Assembly: GCA_008711295.1 (NCBI GenBank)
Contig: VUYV01000082.1
Location: forward strand, 1,022,361-1,086,360
Reading direction: 5' to 3'
DNA length: 64,000 bases
Origin: Anarhynchus alexandrinus
Lineage: Eukaryota; Chordata; Aves; Charadriiformes; Charadriidae
Made by a program: the position numbers and the translations under genes. The notes under the pieces are model-generated. The model had not been told where the DNA came from. It made no database searches and was given only the letters and a program-made list of their open reading frames with translations. Numbering within the stretch: position 1 is the stretch's first letter; every line of letters begins with the position of its first letter. Positions 10,467-25,129 of this stretch are shown one piece after another.

Positions 10467-12127
10467 TGCCACCACAGGGATCTTTACAATGGCAGCAGCG
10501 TAAACTGCCAGCAGTTTCCTCTGCTTACTGGAAAACCTCATGGTCTGCTTCTGCATCATGCTCACTGGCTGTTATTTAACTTTCATCAGTAGGCATTTTC
10601 ATACAGGCACAGGTTGAGTAGGTTAGGACCTCATTTTCCTACTGCTTGAAACTCTTCGTGGAGATCCTGAGGGCTCAGCGCGTCAGGCCAAACCTGGCTC
10701 TGTGCAGCTCTCACAGCGTGCAGCTCTCATGCAGCACGGCATCCACCCGGTGTACACACAGATCCTACCCTAGCAGGCAAGCGGGGCTGTAACTTCAACA
10801 AAGCCAGGAGCCAACACCTCCTTCAGGAGCAAGACAAATCTGGTAGGTGGTATTTTGTCGCTCCAGAGCCACAGGTAGGAGAGCTGCTGGCTGTACACCA
10901 TCAAGCTGTGCTTGCCTCTGTACACACCAGTGCCTTTTTACGGCTCACATGGAGACACATCACCTGCTTAATGGTGTGCCGGGCACAAGCATGCCCATAG
11001 AAAGTCCTGTAGCCCCCTGCACAGCTGAAACACAGCCCGTGGACTGCTTCCAGGGGAGGCAGCAGCTCCCGTTGAGTTCCTCAAGCTGCAATACAGCAGC
11101 TGCCTCCCACCACACAGGAGTAACCTGCTCCTGTGTGAAACAGCTGCTCCCAAAAGCTAGCTGAGAAAACAGTGGGCATCTGGGCTGTGGAGCCATGGGT
11201 CAGGGATCTGGGCTATATTTCAGATGGGGAAATAATAAACAAGGCATAGGAGAATGAGTGAGTCCCAAGGAAAGAGAGCAGGCAGGAGATGGGGGGGGGA
11301 GGAGGAGGAGGCACAAGCAGAAAGGGAGGAAGTAAGCGGGAATCGGCTTAACCAAAAGACAACGTGGGAACACGCAGAAATTCCAACAATGAGAGCACAG
11401 TCACGGAATCAAAAGGAAACGATGTGAGCAACTAAATGAAGCAAAAGCAAGGTCAATTAGAGCTGACCTTGAAAACAACAGCAAAGAGGTTGGCACCGTC
11501 AGCCCCTTACTAACACGCAGCTAAACTTCCTGGCTGATATTTTCGGAAGGGCAAGGGAGGGTAAGCAATCTGCTCCCTCAGCACGTTGACAGCAGCCAGG
11601 CACCTACCTGCTTTTTCTCAAGCACGTACTCCGCAGAGATGCAAGTTATCTCAGAAAACCTGTTGACATGTGTTAGAAAACAAGAACAAAATGTTCACTT
11701 AAACCTCTTGCCGGGTTGCTTTCTAATGTGTGGGAGCATCCAGAGGGAACCAAACTCAAACGGCTGATATCTGTTAATTGTGCTTAGATTTCCCCCGAGC
11801 TTGTTATCTATGCCATCAGGTGATGAACTGACACGACCATGCCAGCCTGTGTCTGATCCCTGCTCTTGACAGCCTCAACGGAGCAATGCCGAGGGCAGGC
11901 AAGATGGAAAACCAATGCGGAGAGATTATCCTCCCGCCTCGCCATAAGGGCACACTTCCTTCTGCTCCATGGTAGACAGAAAGATGAGGGGATGCTCCTC
12001 ACCTGGCAATGGCCACTTACTGGTACCCCTCACATCCATTTTGTGGATAGCCTTCAGCATACATTCACGTTTTAAAATAATCCCACAGCTCCCTTTCTGC
12101 CTTCAGGCATATTGATGTAATGCGGGA
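10467..12127. other. Non-coding segment
   Basis: No exon, RNA gene or mobile element recognised. A G-run followed by GGA repeats lies at about 11291-11312, and a 12-base direct repeat GTGCAGCTCTCA occurs twice around 10700-10730. The frames up to about 105 codons here have no recognisable content. Confidence 0.55.
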
Positions 12128-12203
12128 GTGGAGGGACAGCCATGTTTGGGAGCTCTANTGGGAGTGGACTTCTGTGGAGGGACAGCCATGTTTGGGAGCT
12201 CTA
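12128..12203. repeat. Identical 30-bp pair around a single N (probable unmerged contig ends)
   Basis: The 30-mer at 12128-12157 is repeated exactly at 12174-12203. The first copy ends directly at the single N (12158). An identical overlap beside a one-base gap is what remains when two contig ends that should have been merged are scaffolded side by side. The duplication is therefore probably not in the genome. Confidence 0.8.
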
Positions 12204-15200
12204 AATCCAGCTGGATGGCTTTCCACATATATTTTCAGAAAGAGGAAAGCAAGAGATTATTTATTGTTGTCAAGCTTTCAGTGTTTCACTCAATGGCTTC
12301 AACATTCCTAAGCTTGGCATAGCGTGGCGTTTCTTGGGAAGAACTGAAAGCAGAATAAAACAATCAGTTCTGAAATTAGTCAGAGCTTTTGTTGTTTTTT
12401 TTACCTCACTTGCCACGGTTTTGGACTCAAGAGGCTCATGTGTTCAAACATTTCTTGGTATTTTTCAGCTGAAATTCCATAAATCAGGAAATGAAAAAGA
12501 AAGGGGATAGAAAAGGAGAAAGGAAAATGATACTCCACCAAACCCCCTACATTTTGTAAACCTGAAGCATGTACAAGAACTGTAAGGGTTGGAAAGAGTG
12601 TATGCCGTCCCAAAGAACAGAGGAAAGCAGAGAGTTTCCATGTCCACGCTCAGTCTGCAGAGAGCTTCCCCCAGCACCAGCAACGCGATATGGCTCTAAC
12701 GCAGACACTGGCAGATATTTTCCAAAGCGTGTAAAGCTACAGCGCTAATTCCACCTAAAATCAGAAGGGTTCGTGCATTCCAGTGCCAGAGGCACTTTTG
12801 GAAATTGTGTATCTGCTATGACTGACACCGGCAGAGCCGTGCTGTCTCTTCGAAGCAGGGAAGAAGTCGGGACTCTGCAACTGGAGGGGGTGACAGGGCA
12901 GGGGAGCGGAGGCAGCACGCCGTGAGGACAATGATGCTACCCAGAGCACGAGCTCCCTGTTGTGTGTTACACAGTTGCTTGCCAGAATTTCACTTGCTTC
13001 CCAAATTCTTCATTACCTTTCACTGCAGCGGTGATCTCCTTTGGAACTGTGCTCTTCAAGGATTTTTTGCAAGAAGGCAGTGTCTTGTGCATTCAGTTTC
13101 TCTGTTTAGAGAGATCCTCAGAGATGTCAGGAGGTCTCTTTGTCAGAAATGGCTCACGTTACAATGTTTGCCATGCTGCAGCAATGCTCTTGTCTTATTG
13201 CTGCATTCTTGTAGACCTTAAAAAAAAACCCTCTACTTTCTTGGGTGGCTATTTAGGTGGAAAAGTCCAGGCTTCACAAATCTTATTTATTCTTTCAGTT
13301 TGCAAAGCTGTCAGTGCTTTCTATATAGCAGTTTCACCATAGGGGGTTTGCCTTATTTAGTCCTGAAGATAACGTTTGTGCGCATATGAAACTGAGTGCA
13401 ACTGGGACCATTTCTCAAGAGCTACACCCAGCGCAGAAAATGAGTTAGTCTGTTTCCTCTTTTGCCTGTCATTTCATAATGGCAGGCAAGGAAAAGAAGT
13501 AGGAAAAAAAAAAAGACTCTAAAATGACAAGATGTCATTGTAAGATCATTAGGCTTTCAAGTAGATTGCAAAGGAAGATGACTAAAGCCATGCACAATAG
13601 TGAAAAATTTTCTAGTGAAAAATAAATCTGAATATTATGATAATACTCTGTGGCTTTAATACCCCCAAGAACAAATTATGATGTGCTACTTCTTGGAAAC
13701 AATACATTATTTCCTCATCTCATTCTCACTGTGGAAATCCTGTTGGCACCTAACGGCCATGGTGTTGTCTCAGTGGTAATATCCCCCTGTCAATGAGCTT
13801 AGGGAGGCCTTTTGCGGCCTGTCTCTGTTCAATATCAGTACTTGCTTATCAGCAAAGCCAGACCCAGCTCAACGCAAGCAGGCTGTATGGGGCAAAGAAA
13901 TCCCGTGCTAATCCTTGAATACTATAGTGCCATCTCCAGCTGAAAGTCAGTTAAGTTGGTATCCTGTCTCCATTTTTTATTTCCCTGGAGTATTGTGGTC
14001 ATTCCCACCCCGAGCAATAGCGACACTAATGCTGCCATTACTAAGGCTAATACTTACACACATGCCAAAGTGGCTCCTCACGATTATATTAAAGAAAAGC
14101 AGGAGAAGGCAGTACAAACCAGAGAATTTGTAGAGATAAATGCTCTGCATATTAAGCGGATGAAATTTTAAGAAGGAAGCAAGCAGCGCTCTGAAGCCCC
14201 TGTCTTTTTCCTTCCCAGTCTTGGATCTGATGCTGTTCATGTTGTGTGTTTGTTGAGACATGCTCTAAGTTTCCTGCAGTAACCGTAGAAGTCCTGATTT
14301 CATGGTGATAAGAACGAAAGCGGCACCAGACACGCCATTAATAGAGCAGGGATTTCCTTCAGCTGAGAGACGCGTTGCTTTGAAGAGTGCTGATCTGAAT
14401 AAAATCAAGAAGCTGGATGTATTTAATATGTAGGGCCTGCCAATCTGCATTAGGGCTTGTCCAGATAAAAGATGCCTAAGGGACTGACAACTCACAGGTT
14501 CTCAGAGGAAACTGCAGCAGCCTGCCCAGTGCTAATGGGGCTCCTGTCTTGATTATGATCACATACTCTTTCCCATTTCTGTGCCATTTTCTTTCTACTG
14601 TATCTCAGTTCTGTCACAATACACTGGTTATTCAAAATGCAGGTAAACAGAATATTTTGTTACTATAGAGTTAACTAGCTATGTCGGGGGAAAAAATGCT
14701 ACGGGTCCGGAAAGGGAAGAAACAATTCCCTAAAAGGTCGCAATATACACCAAACAGATAATTATTAATTAACTGATGATGATAAGAAGGATTTTCTGTT
14801 TGGAGCACAAACTGTATTACTTTTCATATATTTATAAGACAAAAATTGATTTAATATTTCCAAATAACGTACCTTCAAACACGACTCTGCAATTCTTGCG
14901 TCAATGCTTCTAACTCATTTTAAGATGCCATAAAAATTCAATTTCTTTCACAAATGTTCTATGCTTCCGGGGGTTAAAAAGTTTTCCTTCAAACATCTGA
15001 GGTCTTCTAAACTATCTGTAGTGTTAGTATATTCCATCTAAGTTTTGCCACTGTTTGCATCCACCCCTTTTCTCCCCCCAGCACCACTCCAGACACCACC
15101 ATATCCCAGTTTCCCAGATTTTTCCCATGTGGCAAGGAACCCCTTATAATACTTGAGAATTACTTAACCTGATGGTGTGAACAGCAGATACCTGGAGAAA

Positions 15201-18200
15201 TAAAGCCTATAATTTGCCTTTGTGTAGCAAGATGCTCATTTGCTTTCTAACCATACGTGCCCATCTCCTGTAGCAGCCCTTAATACAAAGAGAAGAATAA
15301 GCTGAAAATTTCAGCACACTTACTGATTTATTTTGATGATGGAAGAGAAAGTCAATGTTTTACTGCACTCTGGGGAAGATTTCCGAGATGACTGTAAGAG
15401 AGCTTGATGCCAAATTCTTTCATGTGATGTAGAAGTGGTAGGAGATTGACTGGCTAGACAATTCCCCCCAAAGAGGCAGAGAAAACGGGGATTGGTAGAC
15501 CTTCATCTGTAACACTGCAGGGGTCCAGCTGGCTATGTCTATCTCAGGCTCTGTGATGACCAACCCAAACTGTGCTGAGCATTTGAAGGAGATGTTTTTC
15601 TTCATTTTTTTGCATCATTACTATTGATCACATGGAGACACGTGAAAAGCTGTGTGGGTTTGTGTAATACATCCCTTTTGCTCGCACCATGTACCCGCAC
15701 ACTTCTCACTCCAGCAAGGGTGACAACCCCCTCTCCCAGAGCTGGACGGAGCACCCCAGTCTTTGCACCACCACCAGTGCCTGCTTCCCAGCTGCAACCT
15801 CACAAATGTCCATGAGATGCTGCTCCAGCATGCTTGCAGGTTGGAGCTGCGCGCCAAATATATTGGTGGTGCCAGCAGGAGCCTGTGCAGGCCAGTCAGG
15901 GGACAGGTGCTTTGCTTTCTTCGTAAAGCATCTGGCCAGGTTTCAAATGCCATTTAAGAAGTTATGTTGGCTCCGTAGGAATATTGTGTTGACAAAGAGT
16001 TGTATCACCAGAGGTGCACTGCTATAATTAGAAAGTATGTTTTAAAAGCCTAATGAGAAATTATTTCCGTAATTGCCCTTTATTAAGCTGTCTTCTCTCC
16101 CGGTTCCTGTCTGCTTGCCTATTCAGTCTTTGCATTCATGGTGGAGAGTGTAGGAGCGCTCCATAATTGGCTCCAAATGCCAGAAGCTATGTTGAGGCAA
16201 AAAGACATCAGAAAATGTAATACGTGAGTGTGAGAACTGGAATAGATTCTGGACCCAGACAAAGTCCTGAGAGAGCGGGCTAGTGGGCTGGGCCCAGAGA
16301 CGGAAATAAAGCACAACATGATTATACCAGAGTCCTCCGCCACCACCTTGGGGCAAGGTCACTCAAGGTCAATGCTTTGGTTTCCTCATTTAAGAAGACA
16401 AGCTTTACTTTGTAGACTGCAGAGATATTGTAAGGCTCAGCCCGCAGGCCTCCATGCTGCGCCACTGAACCAAGCATGAGCAGCTTGGAGACCTCTAGTT
16501 CCCATGCTGATCAATAGTTGAATTACAAACCTTTTAAGGGTTACAAAATTGGCCAGCCTTACTTAAGAACCCAACCACCAAGCCTTTCAAGGGCTGGCAA
16601 ATACGTAGCCACCATAAGTGTGGGGGGGGAAACTTTCTTGGAGGAAAAAGTGCGGCGCTTAGAACCATTTTGTAACTGGGAATGTAAAGGATTGATCCAC
16701 ACAGCTATTTTAGTTTCTCCATCTCCCATACTCACAAAAATTCTCTCCCAATGCTGGAAAGGAGAGAAGAAAGGGGAAGAGGGGAAGGGAGAGGATGCGT
16801 CGTCTCTGCAGCCGGACAGCCCCAGCAGAGCACAGTGGGAGGAACTGGAACCGCACGCGTTGGTGTGAGCTCTTGCTGGGTACACACACAAATACAGCGT
16901 GACTAACCGGTTACAGAGAGCATGAGCATTGCTGCAGGCAGAAGAGAAATGGGGACATCCTAAAAATCTCAGACAGAAGTTATCTGAGAGCCACACTGGG
17001 GTCTCCCTTTCCGCGTTTGTGTCCTGACTAGCCAGACAGGTAGGCAGTCGCTATTTATGTGTAATTATATGATTATATAGCTAACGACAGAAGCGGCATT
17101 ACTAAGTATTCCTATTCCTCTGTGGATCAATCTGTATTTGATCAGAGCTAAGCGGTGCGGCCCCATGTGACTGAAGCTTACTGATGAAAGCCAGTTTTAC
17201 TATGGATACGTATTTACAGAAAAAAAGACGTGTCCAAGAGTAGACTGTAAGATCAGCTGAAGAGTCCAAAACAAACTCCACAGAGCTCTGAGTAATAGCT
17301 AGAGAGCTGCCGAGCTCCCCTGCATTTATTTTGAGCTCTTGCCCAGACCGAGTGTCTGAGCCCTCAGGTTCATAGAGGCCAGCAGGTTTAAAACTTTTGT
17401 GTGTTGAAACTGGCCGCCTCGTAACAACTGCATCATTTTGTCATCCCTATGCAGTCACAGAACTGGTTAAAAAAACCCAACAAACCCCACGGCACAACTT
17501 CTTAGCGTCAAGATTTCAGAAGCTGGCACGGATGGCAAGGCGTTAACTACAGCAGGCTGAGGAATTTTGTTTATTCCCTGCAGCTTTGCGGAGAGCTACG
17601 CGCTCATGGAGCCTGGCCTCCCCCTGTTAAGATGATGAGCCAAATTCTGCCTGCGCTTACACTTGCATATTCAGTGGTTTCCATAGGCTTGAGCTGAAGT
17701 GCAGAGCTGATATTCCTGCATATTGCAGTATGGCAGTCAGTGCGTTGGAACACACAAAACATTATTCTCTATTTCAAGACTGCACACAAAAAAGGAAACC
17801 AATCTTATGTTTTTTGTGGATAGGAAGAGTGGTTGTCTACGTTTTTTTCTTATTGACTTTTTGCTTTGTGCAAGTCACTTAACTACCTTGTGCCTTAGCG
17901 TGCCTGATTGTATAATGATATTTCTGTTAACTAAAGCATGGAAAGGCTAAACTGGGTCAAGTTTGAGAGAGACTGAGATGCACGGTGATATAAATACAGA
18001 TTGCAGAGGTGTTCTATAATATCCAAAGTACAGCAGCTGTTTAAAATTAAATCTACCTGAAAACTGTGTTAGTTTTTAACATGGAAGTATATACAGAGTT
18101 CTCAGCTCAAATGAGAGCTGCTAAGATCACTGGAGTCTAGTTTCAGAGCTGATCACTGCAAAAACTGTAGTGGATATCTAGAAGATGTTAATTGTGTCAG

Positions 18201-21200
18201 AAAATAGTGTATGGGCGAACTTTTATAAATAAGCCAGGTTAGACACAAGGATCTCTGTCCCTTTTCCTATCTACTCCAATGCAAAACCAGTATCCAAACA
18301 TGGCCCGGTGATGGGGTTATGAAAATCTGGTATCATCACTGAACTCTGTCAAAGTAGTGGATCACCTCCACATGTTGGTGATAGGCCCTGCACATCCACA
18401 TGTATTTTCCTAAGAGCTGCAGGAAGAACCCTGATTAAATCACTTCATATGGGAACCTACATATAAAACATGTGAAAGGGTCATATTGTGAGCACTAATA
18501 ATAATGTACACTGCATGATAGCAAATACATAAAAGTCCTTCACTATTATCAGCTTAATCACTTGCTCTCTTCTTGCTTCAGCTCTCCATCATTAGTATCT
18601 CATTTCTAAAAGAGGATAATTGCTTTGGATCTCTTCAATTACTACTAAAGCACCGCAGAGCACTTGTGAAAAATCAAATAGATTTGAAGACTAGGATCAT
18701 TGAGCCCGGCCTCCCACGTAGTGCAGCTTGTATAGTTTCTCCCAACAACTCCTGCCGTGAGTTTACAATTTCTGATTGAAAAACCAACTCCAAGGCCAGC
18801 TTGTAAATACTCACTGGCGTGGTCCAAACCAGCCCTGTATCTAAGCCATCGTCACTGCAGCAAGAGGAAAGCAGCAGCTCCCTGAAAGCTAGAGTGAAGA
18901 AAACAGTACTTCATCTAGCTGTGACGATCCCCCAACTTCAGCGGGGACTGCATGACCATACGATACCCCAACGCAAAGCCACTTGCTTAAGCACCCCAGA
19001 AGAGCTCAGATGTTCACGCTGTAAAACAGCAGCTGTCTCCTGGGCAGCTCGATCTTGAGCAGCAGCTGCTGCCAGCGCATCATCTGCAGGGCTAGTCAGT
19101 GCCTGGCAGCAATCCCTACCTGAGCTGATTTTTCAGTTTGCGCTACCCTGAAGGTTGAACAAGAAACATTGCCAAGCGATGCAGGAGATGGCAGCTGGTT
19201 TGTCAGCCTTGGCCCTGCCCTCCCACTGCCTGTTCGTCACTGAGCCTCACGGCAAAGCCCATCCACTGGGGTTGCTGCCAGCCGTGGTCCACCAAGCTTT
19301 CTTTGCTAGCAAGCAGCAGCGAGGCTGCAGACTTCGATCAAACTGTTGGTCTTTGCTGGCACCTCCATGCAATCACAGCACCTGCCTGATGCTCCTAATG
19401 AAGCAGCAGCAGGAACCTTCTGGGTAGAGAAACTGTGTTGGAAAACCTGGTTAGTAACTGAGTATTCCCACCTAGTAAGTATAACAACTGCTCTGCGTTA
19501 GCAAAGAAACGTGAGTTTTGCCAAGAGGAAGCACAGAATCTGCTGTTAGTTAAAATGGATGCCCTGGCTGTATTTGGGGTTTCAGAAGTGCTCTTTAGAG
19601 GCTCACAAAGATTTATTGCTGATGATTATTTCACCTCCCTCACCAGCTGCTAGCCCTGACCATACCATGAAACAGATATGTGCTATACTCTCTTTGAAAA
19701 AAAAAAAAAATCAGAGTTTTTCTTACCTGCCCATAGCACTTGATAGGCTACCACTAAGCATAAAAACATGCATTTAGGAGGTTAGACAACTGAAGAGTCT
19801 ATTCATTCTTCACCACCTACTCTGCTCTGGGAAAATATACTGGTCTTACAGCATCGTGTGAATGTAATCAGCTATTGCTTCTATTAGTCTAAGGTGTGGG
19901 AGGCTCTGAAGAAAGTTGCAGTTGTAGATGCCTCACTAAGAATTAAACCCTGTTGGTGTCCTCTCTGTTTTCAAGCCAGGGGAGAACTACCTCAGAACTA
20001 TCTCAGGGTCCTCAGCAGATCACAACCATCTACCAAACAGATGGATAGAAAGGCAAAGTGACAGAGGCAGAGCTGAAGGTGTAGGTTCTTCTGAACAGAA
20101 GCACTAAGATCTTTTCAGGCATGGCTGTATGGGAGCAATTACAGCACAGGAAAACATACGGAGCTGGGCTAAGAATGGTCCCGCTGAAAATTTTTACATT
20201 TGTAAGAGTAGGTTGTAAATCAGACTGCTCATTTCAAAGAAATTTTGCCATTTCAAAATATTTTTTGCTCCAAAAGAGCACAACAAATACTCCAAAATTT
20301 CTTGTAACAAGTAAATGTTGTATCAAATATCCCATTCATTCCTAGGCTTTCTTTGCCAAACAAATTTTCAAAGATGGCATCTCCAGAGCCTGTCTCACAG
20401 CTGATGAGCTGCGGTCTTTCAGTGGAGAGCACTGAAATGTTGCTGGCTGACTACTTCTAACAGTGGGGTTAAAGGAGCATTACGAGGTTTAGGTATCAAA
20501 AGTTAACAGCATGTTACTGTTATTATTTATGCCAGGCAACCAAAGCTGGCCACAAACATTTTCTGTCCGAAAGATGAAATGCCGTAGCAATGCAGAAGCT
20601 CACGTCTTATATCTTCTTCTGATTACTGCATTACTTTTACTGAAATATTTACCAAACTCCAATATGTGTGCAAGTTAGCAGAACAGAGTGTACAGAAAAA
20701 CTTGCAATTCTACTTATTTAACTGGCGACTATCTCAGAAAGGAGAGAGTCAATTCCTTCCCTTCCAGCTCAAGCAAAATTCTCATCAACTTCATTGAGAT
20801 TCTCACTGAACTAAAAAAAGTTTGGGGTTTGGACCTCATCCCTCACTCTTTCTGACCACAGTGGAAGGCAGATGATCTTGCACAGCTGGTATGACTTTTG
20901 CAGGAGATGCTAGCTAGTGACTTCAGAAGATCTGCAACTGCCCCGGGTGACTAAAGGCACCATCCTGCTCTTTCTGTAGGTCGCTCCTGGGGAGGGCCAA
21001 TAGCCTGTCCCTGGGGCTCAGCAAAGGAGGTGGCACTTTTTTTCAAGACAGAGGCATGACATGTAAAGCCAGAGGCCCGTGACCTGTGACCAAGAGTCGG
21101 AGACATCAAAGAATCTTCCTGGGAAAAGCCTCCCTGCACATTAATAGGGACTGTCAGCTCTAGCTCTTGACGGGCGCCATCCTGTCCTATGCTCCGTGTT

Positions 21201-24200
21201 TCTTAGGAGCTGGCATGTTGAACGGTCTCAGGAAACTCTCATAGACGAAACTGCCCCTGTGGGGAACAGCAGGGGAAGCCCTGACTGAAAAGCTCTGTTA
21301 AATTATTAAGGTTGCCCAGAGTAAACCAAGGTAACCTTCATGTTAATTCCTGACAGCCTCTTTCAGTTTTATTATAAAACAGCATCCCCCCTACCTCGCC
21401 TACTCCTCTCTCTCCTGTTAGAAGAAACTTCACAGGGCTGCTGAAGTAAGAAACCCTGCCCGCAAGATTAACTAAATACACAGAGGCCTATTTTAGAGAG
21501 ATGTATCAAGCTAAATACGGCAGCCTTCAGCTGCTGGAGGGAGAGCAGCGTTTCATCCAGCCCCTCTCACCAAGGCGCATTAATGCTTTAGCAACCAGAA
21601 GGGATGTACAAAGCAGCGAGTCTCATCTTTAAGCAGCAAACCCAAAAACTTCAGGGCTAAAAAAAGAATAAATGCTTCCTAACTCGTCACATCGCTTGGT
21701 TTTGCTAAGCCCTCTTCAGAAAACTGGGTGCTGAGCGCGTTTCCCTGCCCACATGTTGTACCCGCAGCCCCTGGCAGCTGCCTGTGATGGGTACAGTGCA
21801 TCAGAGGTACACGCAGTGGCTCAGGGACAGAAACACCCAGTCCATCACCACTGGGACCACATGATCAGTCTTTACCCCAAATTTCCTTTTTCTTTTTTTT
21901 TTTTTTCTTTTGCCCACTGCATTACAGTGGAGGCTATAAACAACAGTGCTGTGCTGATAAATTGAATGAGAAAACTCCTGACTTTCTTGACTTCTTTCTC
22001 TGCGGAGGATCTATATTTTCCAGTATCTTCCTCTGGAGTTTATCAGCTTGTTCTGCAGAGTCAAGCAAAAGTGTTTCTGCAGCCAAGGAGGTCTTTGACA
22101 TGTTCCTGGGCTGCAATGTACTACAGGGCTGTTCAGCCTTACTCTAAGCCCAGCAAGTTACAGATTAAGGAGGGGGAGGAAGCTGACAGCGTAACAGATA
22201 TGTTCATTGTGTTGTACAAAAGATGCCAACCACACAAGGCAAAGATACCCTATATTAAAAATAATACATTTTCTCTAAAAAAGGAGTGTTACTATATTTT
22301 AAACAATGGATTTTAAAGGTCTGAATCATCTTGAAGCTGAATGTTCTGCTGCTATTGGTTTTGCTTTTCTAATAGTCCTATGTAAATATGCTTGTGCTTG
22401 CTTATGAAGTTAATTTAGAGTTGGTGAAAGTCTACCAGTCCTTCTAGATTAAAAATATTTTTCATGGGCTACATAAGAGGTATGGTGTAAGCATTTCTGG
22501 CTGTTTTTTTCCACCAGGCTTGGAAGTCCTGAGTCCCAGTGGAGTAGGACTTTCTCCATTCACTTGGATGGGAATGATGCACCAGTTAACCTTTTATTCT
22601 GCTCCAACTAATGTGAATGGTTTTAGCTAGCACTTTTACCAAAATGTGGCTTATTGTTATCTTTTCTTAAACAGCCTTGTGTTTCTAAAGGGCTAGAATG
22701 AGCAAATTAAAATATATTTCCTTCGGTGTTTGTGCCATTGTCAACTAAATGTAAAATAAAATTGTGAATTAAAGTTGAAGTAACACATTTTTACACTCAA
22801 AGGAGCTGAACAAACAGCCATTTCAAACCATGAAGACCTGGCTGAAGACACTGGTTGCCATCTTTTAAAAGGAGTTGGTACGTGTGTGTTTGCTGCTGCG
22901 TGTGAGTAGAAATAAAGAAGCCAATACTTTTCCATGCTTCCCAGTTGAAATATACAGGGAAGAAATGCTGGCTCCGGTGTGTGCCGAGACCAGGAAATAA
23001 ATCAGCCAAACCCCACAATGTCTGGCAAAAATGGAATTTCCTTCTTCAGAAAAAAAAGGCACACCCCTCTCCCCCACTTTGTACAGTATTTCACCTGTCT
23101 CCCCAGTCCTTCCAGTTTCCTCCCTTTAACATGAACTCTGACTTCTTTTTCTGACCCATAGGAAGATAATGCTGCTCATGTGCTTCAGGCTGGAGTACTG
23201 TACAACACAGCAGCTGTCTGTCTTGCTCGTACCCCAGTCTGACAGTTCACAGCAAAATTTAATGTGCCTTTAAAAATGATTGCAGTTACTCTCTCAGAAG
23301 TGATTTGAAGGCAATACTCCCAGTTCCAGGAAGCCTGGAAAAGGGATCTTCGCTACCCCTCCCATCTGCTTTGTTTCTCCCCTGTGACAGTCCACCACAG
23401 GCCGCCCTAGGAAGAAGACGAACTTTTCTTCCCCCTCACGTCACTCTGGTGGCAGGACACAATTCAGCCCTTTGCAACGGAGCGCTGTCACCAGGACAAA
23501 AGATCATTTCCACCCCGAAGGCCACATCACAGACTCTTTCTCCTACTTTTCCAAGGCCACCTCATTATTTTTGTTCCCCTTTATGTGCAGGGTCCAAATT
23601 CCAAGCGTGTGCCCTGGGCCACCTTTCCTGTGGCCAGCGTAGTCTGCTAATGGCAGCAAAGTCATACCGTACCCTTGCTTTAGCGTTTGATCTGCCTAGA
23701 CACAGTAGGATTATTTCTCATTAAACAGACAATAGATGAGTGTCTGGAACCTGACAGCCATTAGTACAGACATCGTTAGCTCTACATAATCACTTAATTT
23801 TCCTTCATAACCATATTACAAATATATGTGAGTCTACAGTACTGAACCGGTAACAGATCCGCTACAATTACTAATCAGACCTCTGCTGTTTGTCAGCATT
23901 CAAGAGAAATACCTTGACGTTTTCTAATCTCTAGATGACGTAGGAGAATACCATGACAAACCATGAAGGATGGGAAGAAGTGAAAAATTATCCAGAGTGG
24001 AGAGATAGCATGGCTTCCCCACTGCTTAGACAGAAAGGAAACCATTTTATCCCACAAATAATAGGCATATCTAGAAATTGGAAGGTTTCCAATCGGTCTT
24101 ACCAAATCTGTTTGAAAACTTATGATCCAGAGCTTTGTACACCTCTGGGGATGCAAGCCAGCCGAAAACACGGAGGCCTGAGGGGAGAAGAGAAACACCG

Positions 24201-25129
24201 GAGTGAGCGAGGGGGAGGGATACAGGAGGCAAAGCAGTGACGTGGTTTGAAAGAAAACGCTCTTACAACAGCTCTGAAAATGCCCTGGGTGTTTTGTTTG
24301 ACATTTTGAGTGCGCAGCTTCACCTACCAATAGATTATCAGATCAAGTCACTGCACCTTTACCTTTATTAATTGTATCTGGGCCAGGGCAGCTCTTTGTT
24401 ATTCCCATCTGGGAATTCTGTGCTTATTTGCTTAGCTATTAAAGTGGCAGGAAAGGGATTTTTAGCCTAAAAACTTCAAAAATGAATAAAACATCCTAGA
24501 GAGTTTACTGCAAAACCTGACACTCTGAAGAATTTCCAGAGTGACTAAAAAGTGATCCTACACCCCTATAGACAGAGCAGCATCCTCTGAGGGGAGAATG
24601 CCACAATACAATACACCAGTCACTGTGTAATAAGAACCAAACTTGCTTTTTTCCCTTCTTCTCTTTTTTTTTTTTTAAAGGAGGATAATCGGGTTTCTTT
24701 TTCGTGCTGTAAAGTGCAATGTAAATGATATAAATACAAGGAATTTTTGGAAGGTGGAATGAGATTTGCAAGGTGGAAAAAGTCTGAATTAGACGTTAAA
24801 ATTAAAGCAACAATCGTTATTACAGAGGAGTCGTGAAAGTTAAGGGCACTATGTTTCAGTCCTCTAGGGTAGAATTTGCAGTACTACAAATCCCATAAGA
24901 CCAATTGCCACGCATGACATGCCCTCCCCGAAAAAAGGGGGGGTGGGGGGTGTAGAGTGGAGAGCCAGAGAAAAATGGTACCCTTGCTGCCCTTTTGTGG
25001 GGAGGAAGGATGATGTGGAGGACACTGTGGTCAGTTTGTTGTAATTAGCGTTAACATCAATAAGGAGCACAAGTTTTGCATCCCATCACACCCCTCATTA
25101 CTAGAGTACATAACCTCCTAACCTCTACC
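12204..25129. other. Long non-coding segment, 12.2-25.1 kb
   Basis: I see no coding exon with both recognisable protein content and splice sites, no tRNA or rRNA, and no CR1 or LTR consensus. Noted are AT-rich stretches (13.5-13.7 kb and 14.6-15.0 kb), an A14 run at 19697-19710, a T-rich tract at about 21887-21910, a T13 run at 24664-24676, and a C/A/G-rich patch at about 24923-24955. The frames of 110-145 codons (for example 16559-16996 minus, 23305-23724 plus and 23893-24330 minus) have no recognisable motif. Confidence 0.5.

Noticed and set aside
15075..15105. REST/NRSF-type RE1 site near CAGCACCACTCCAGACACC
   Set aside because: The left half fits loosely but the right half lacks the GGACAG core. 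A synapsin gene made it tempting, but the match is too poor.
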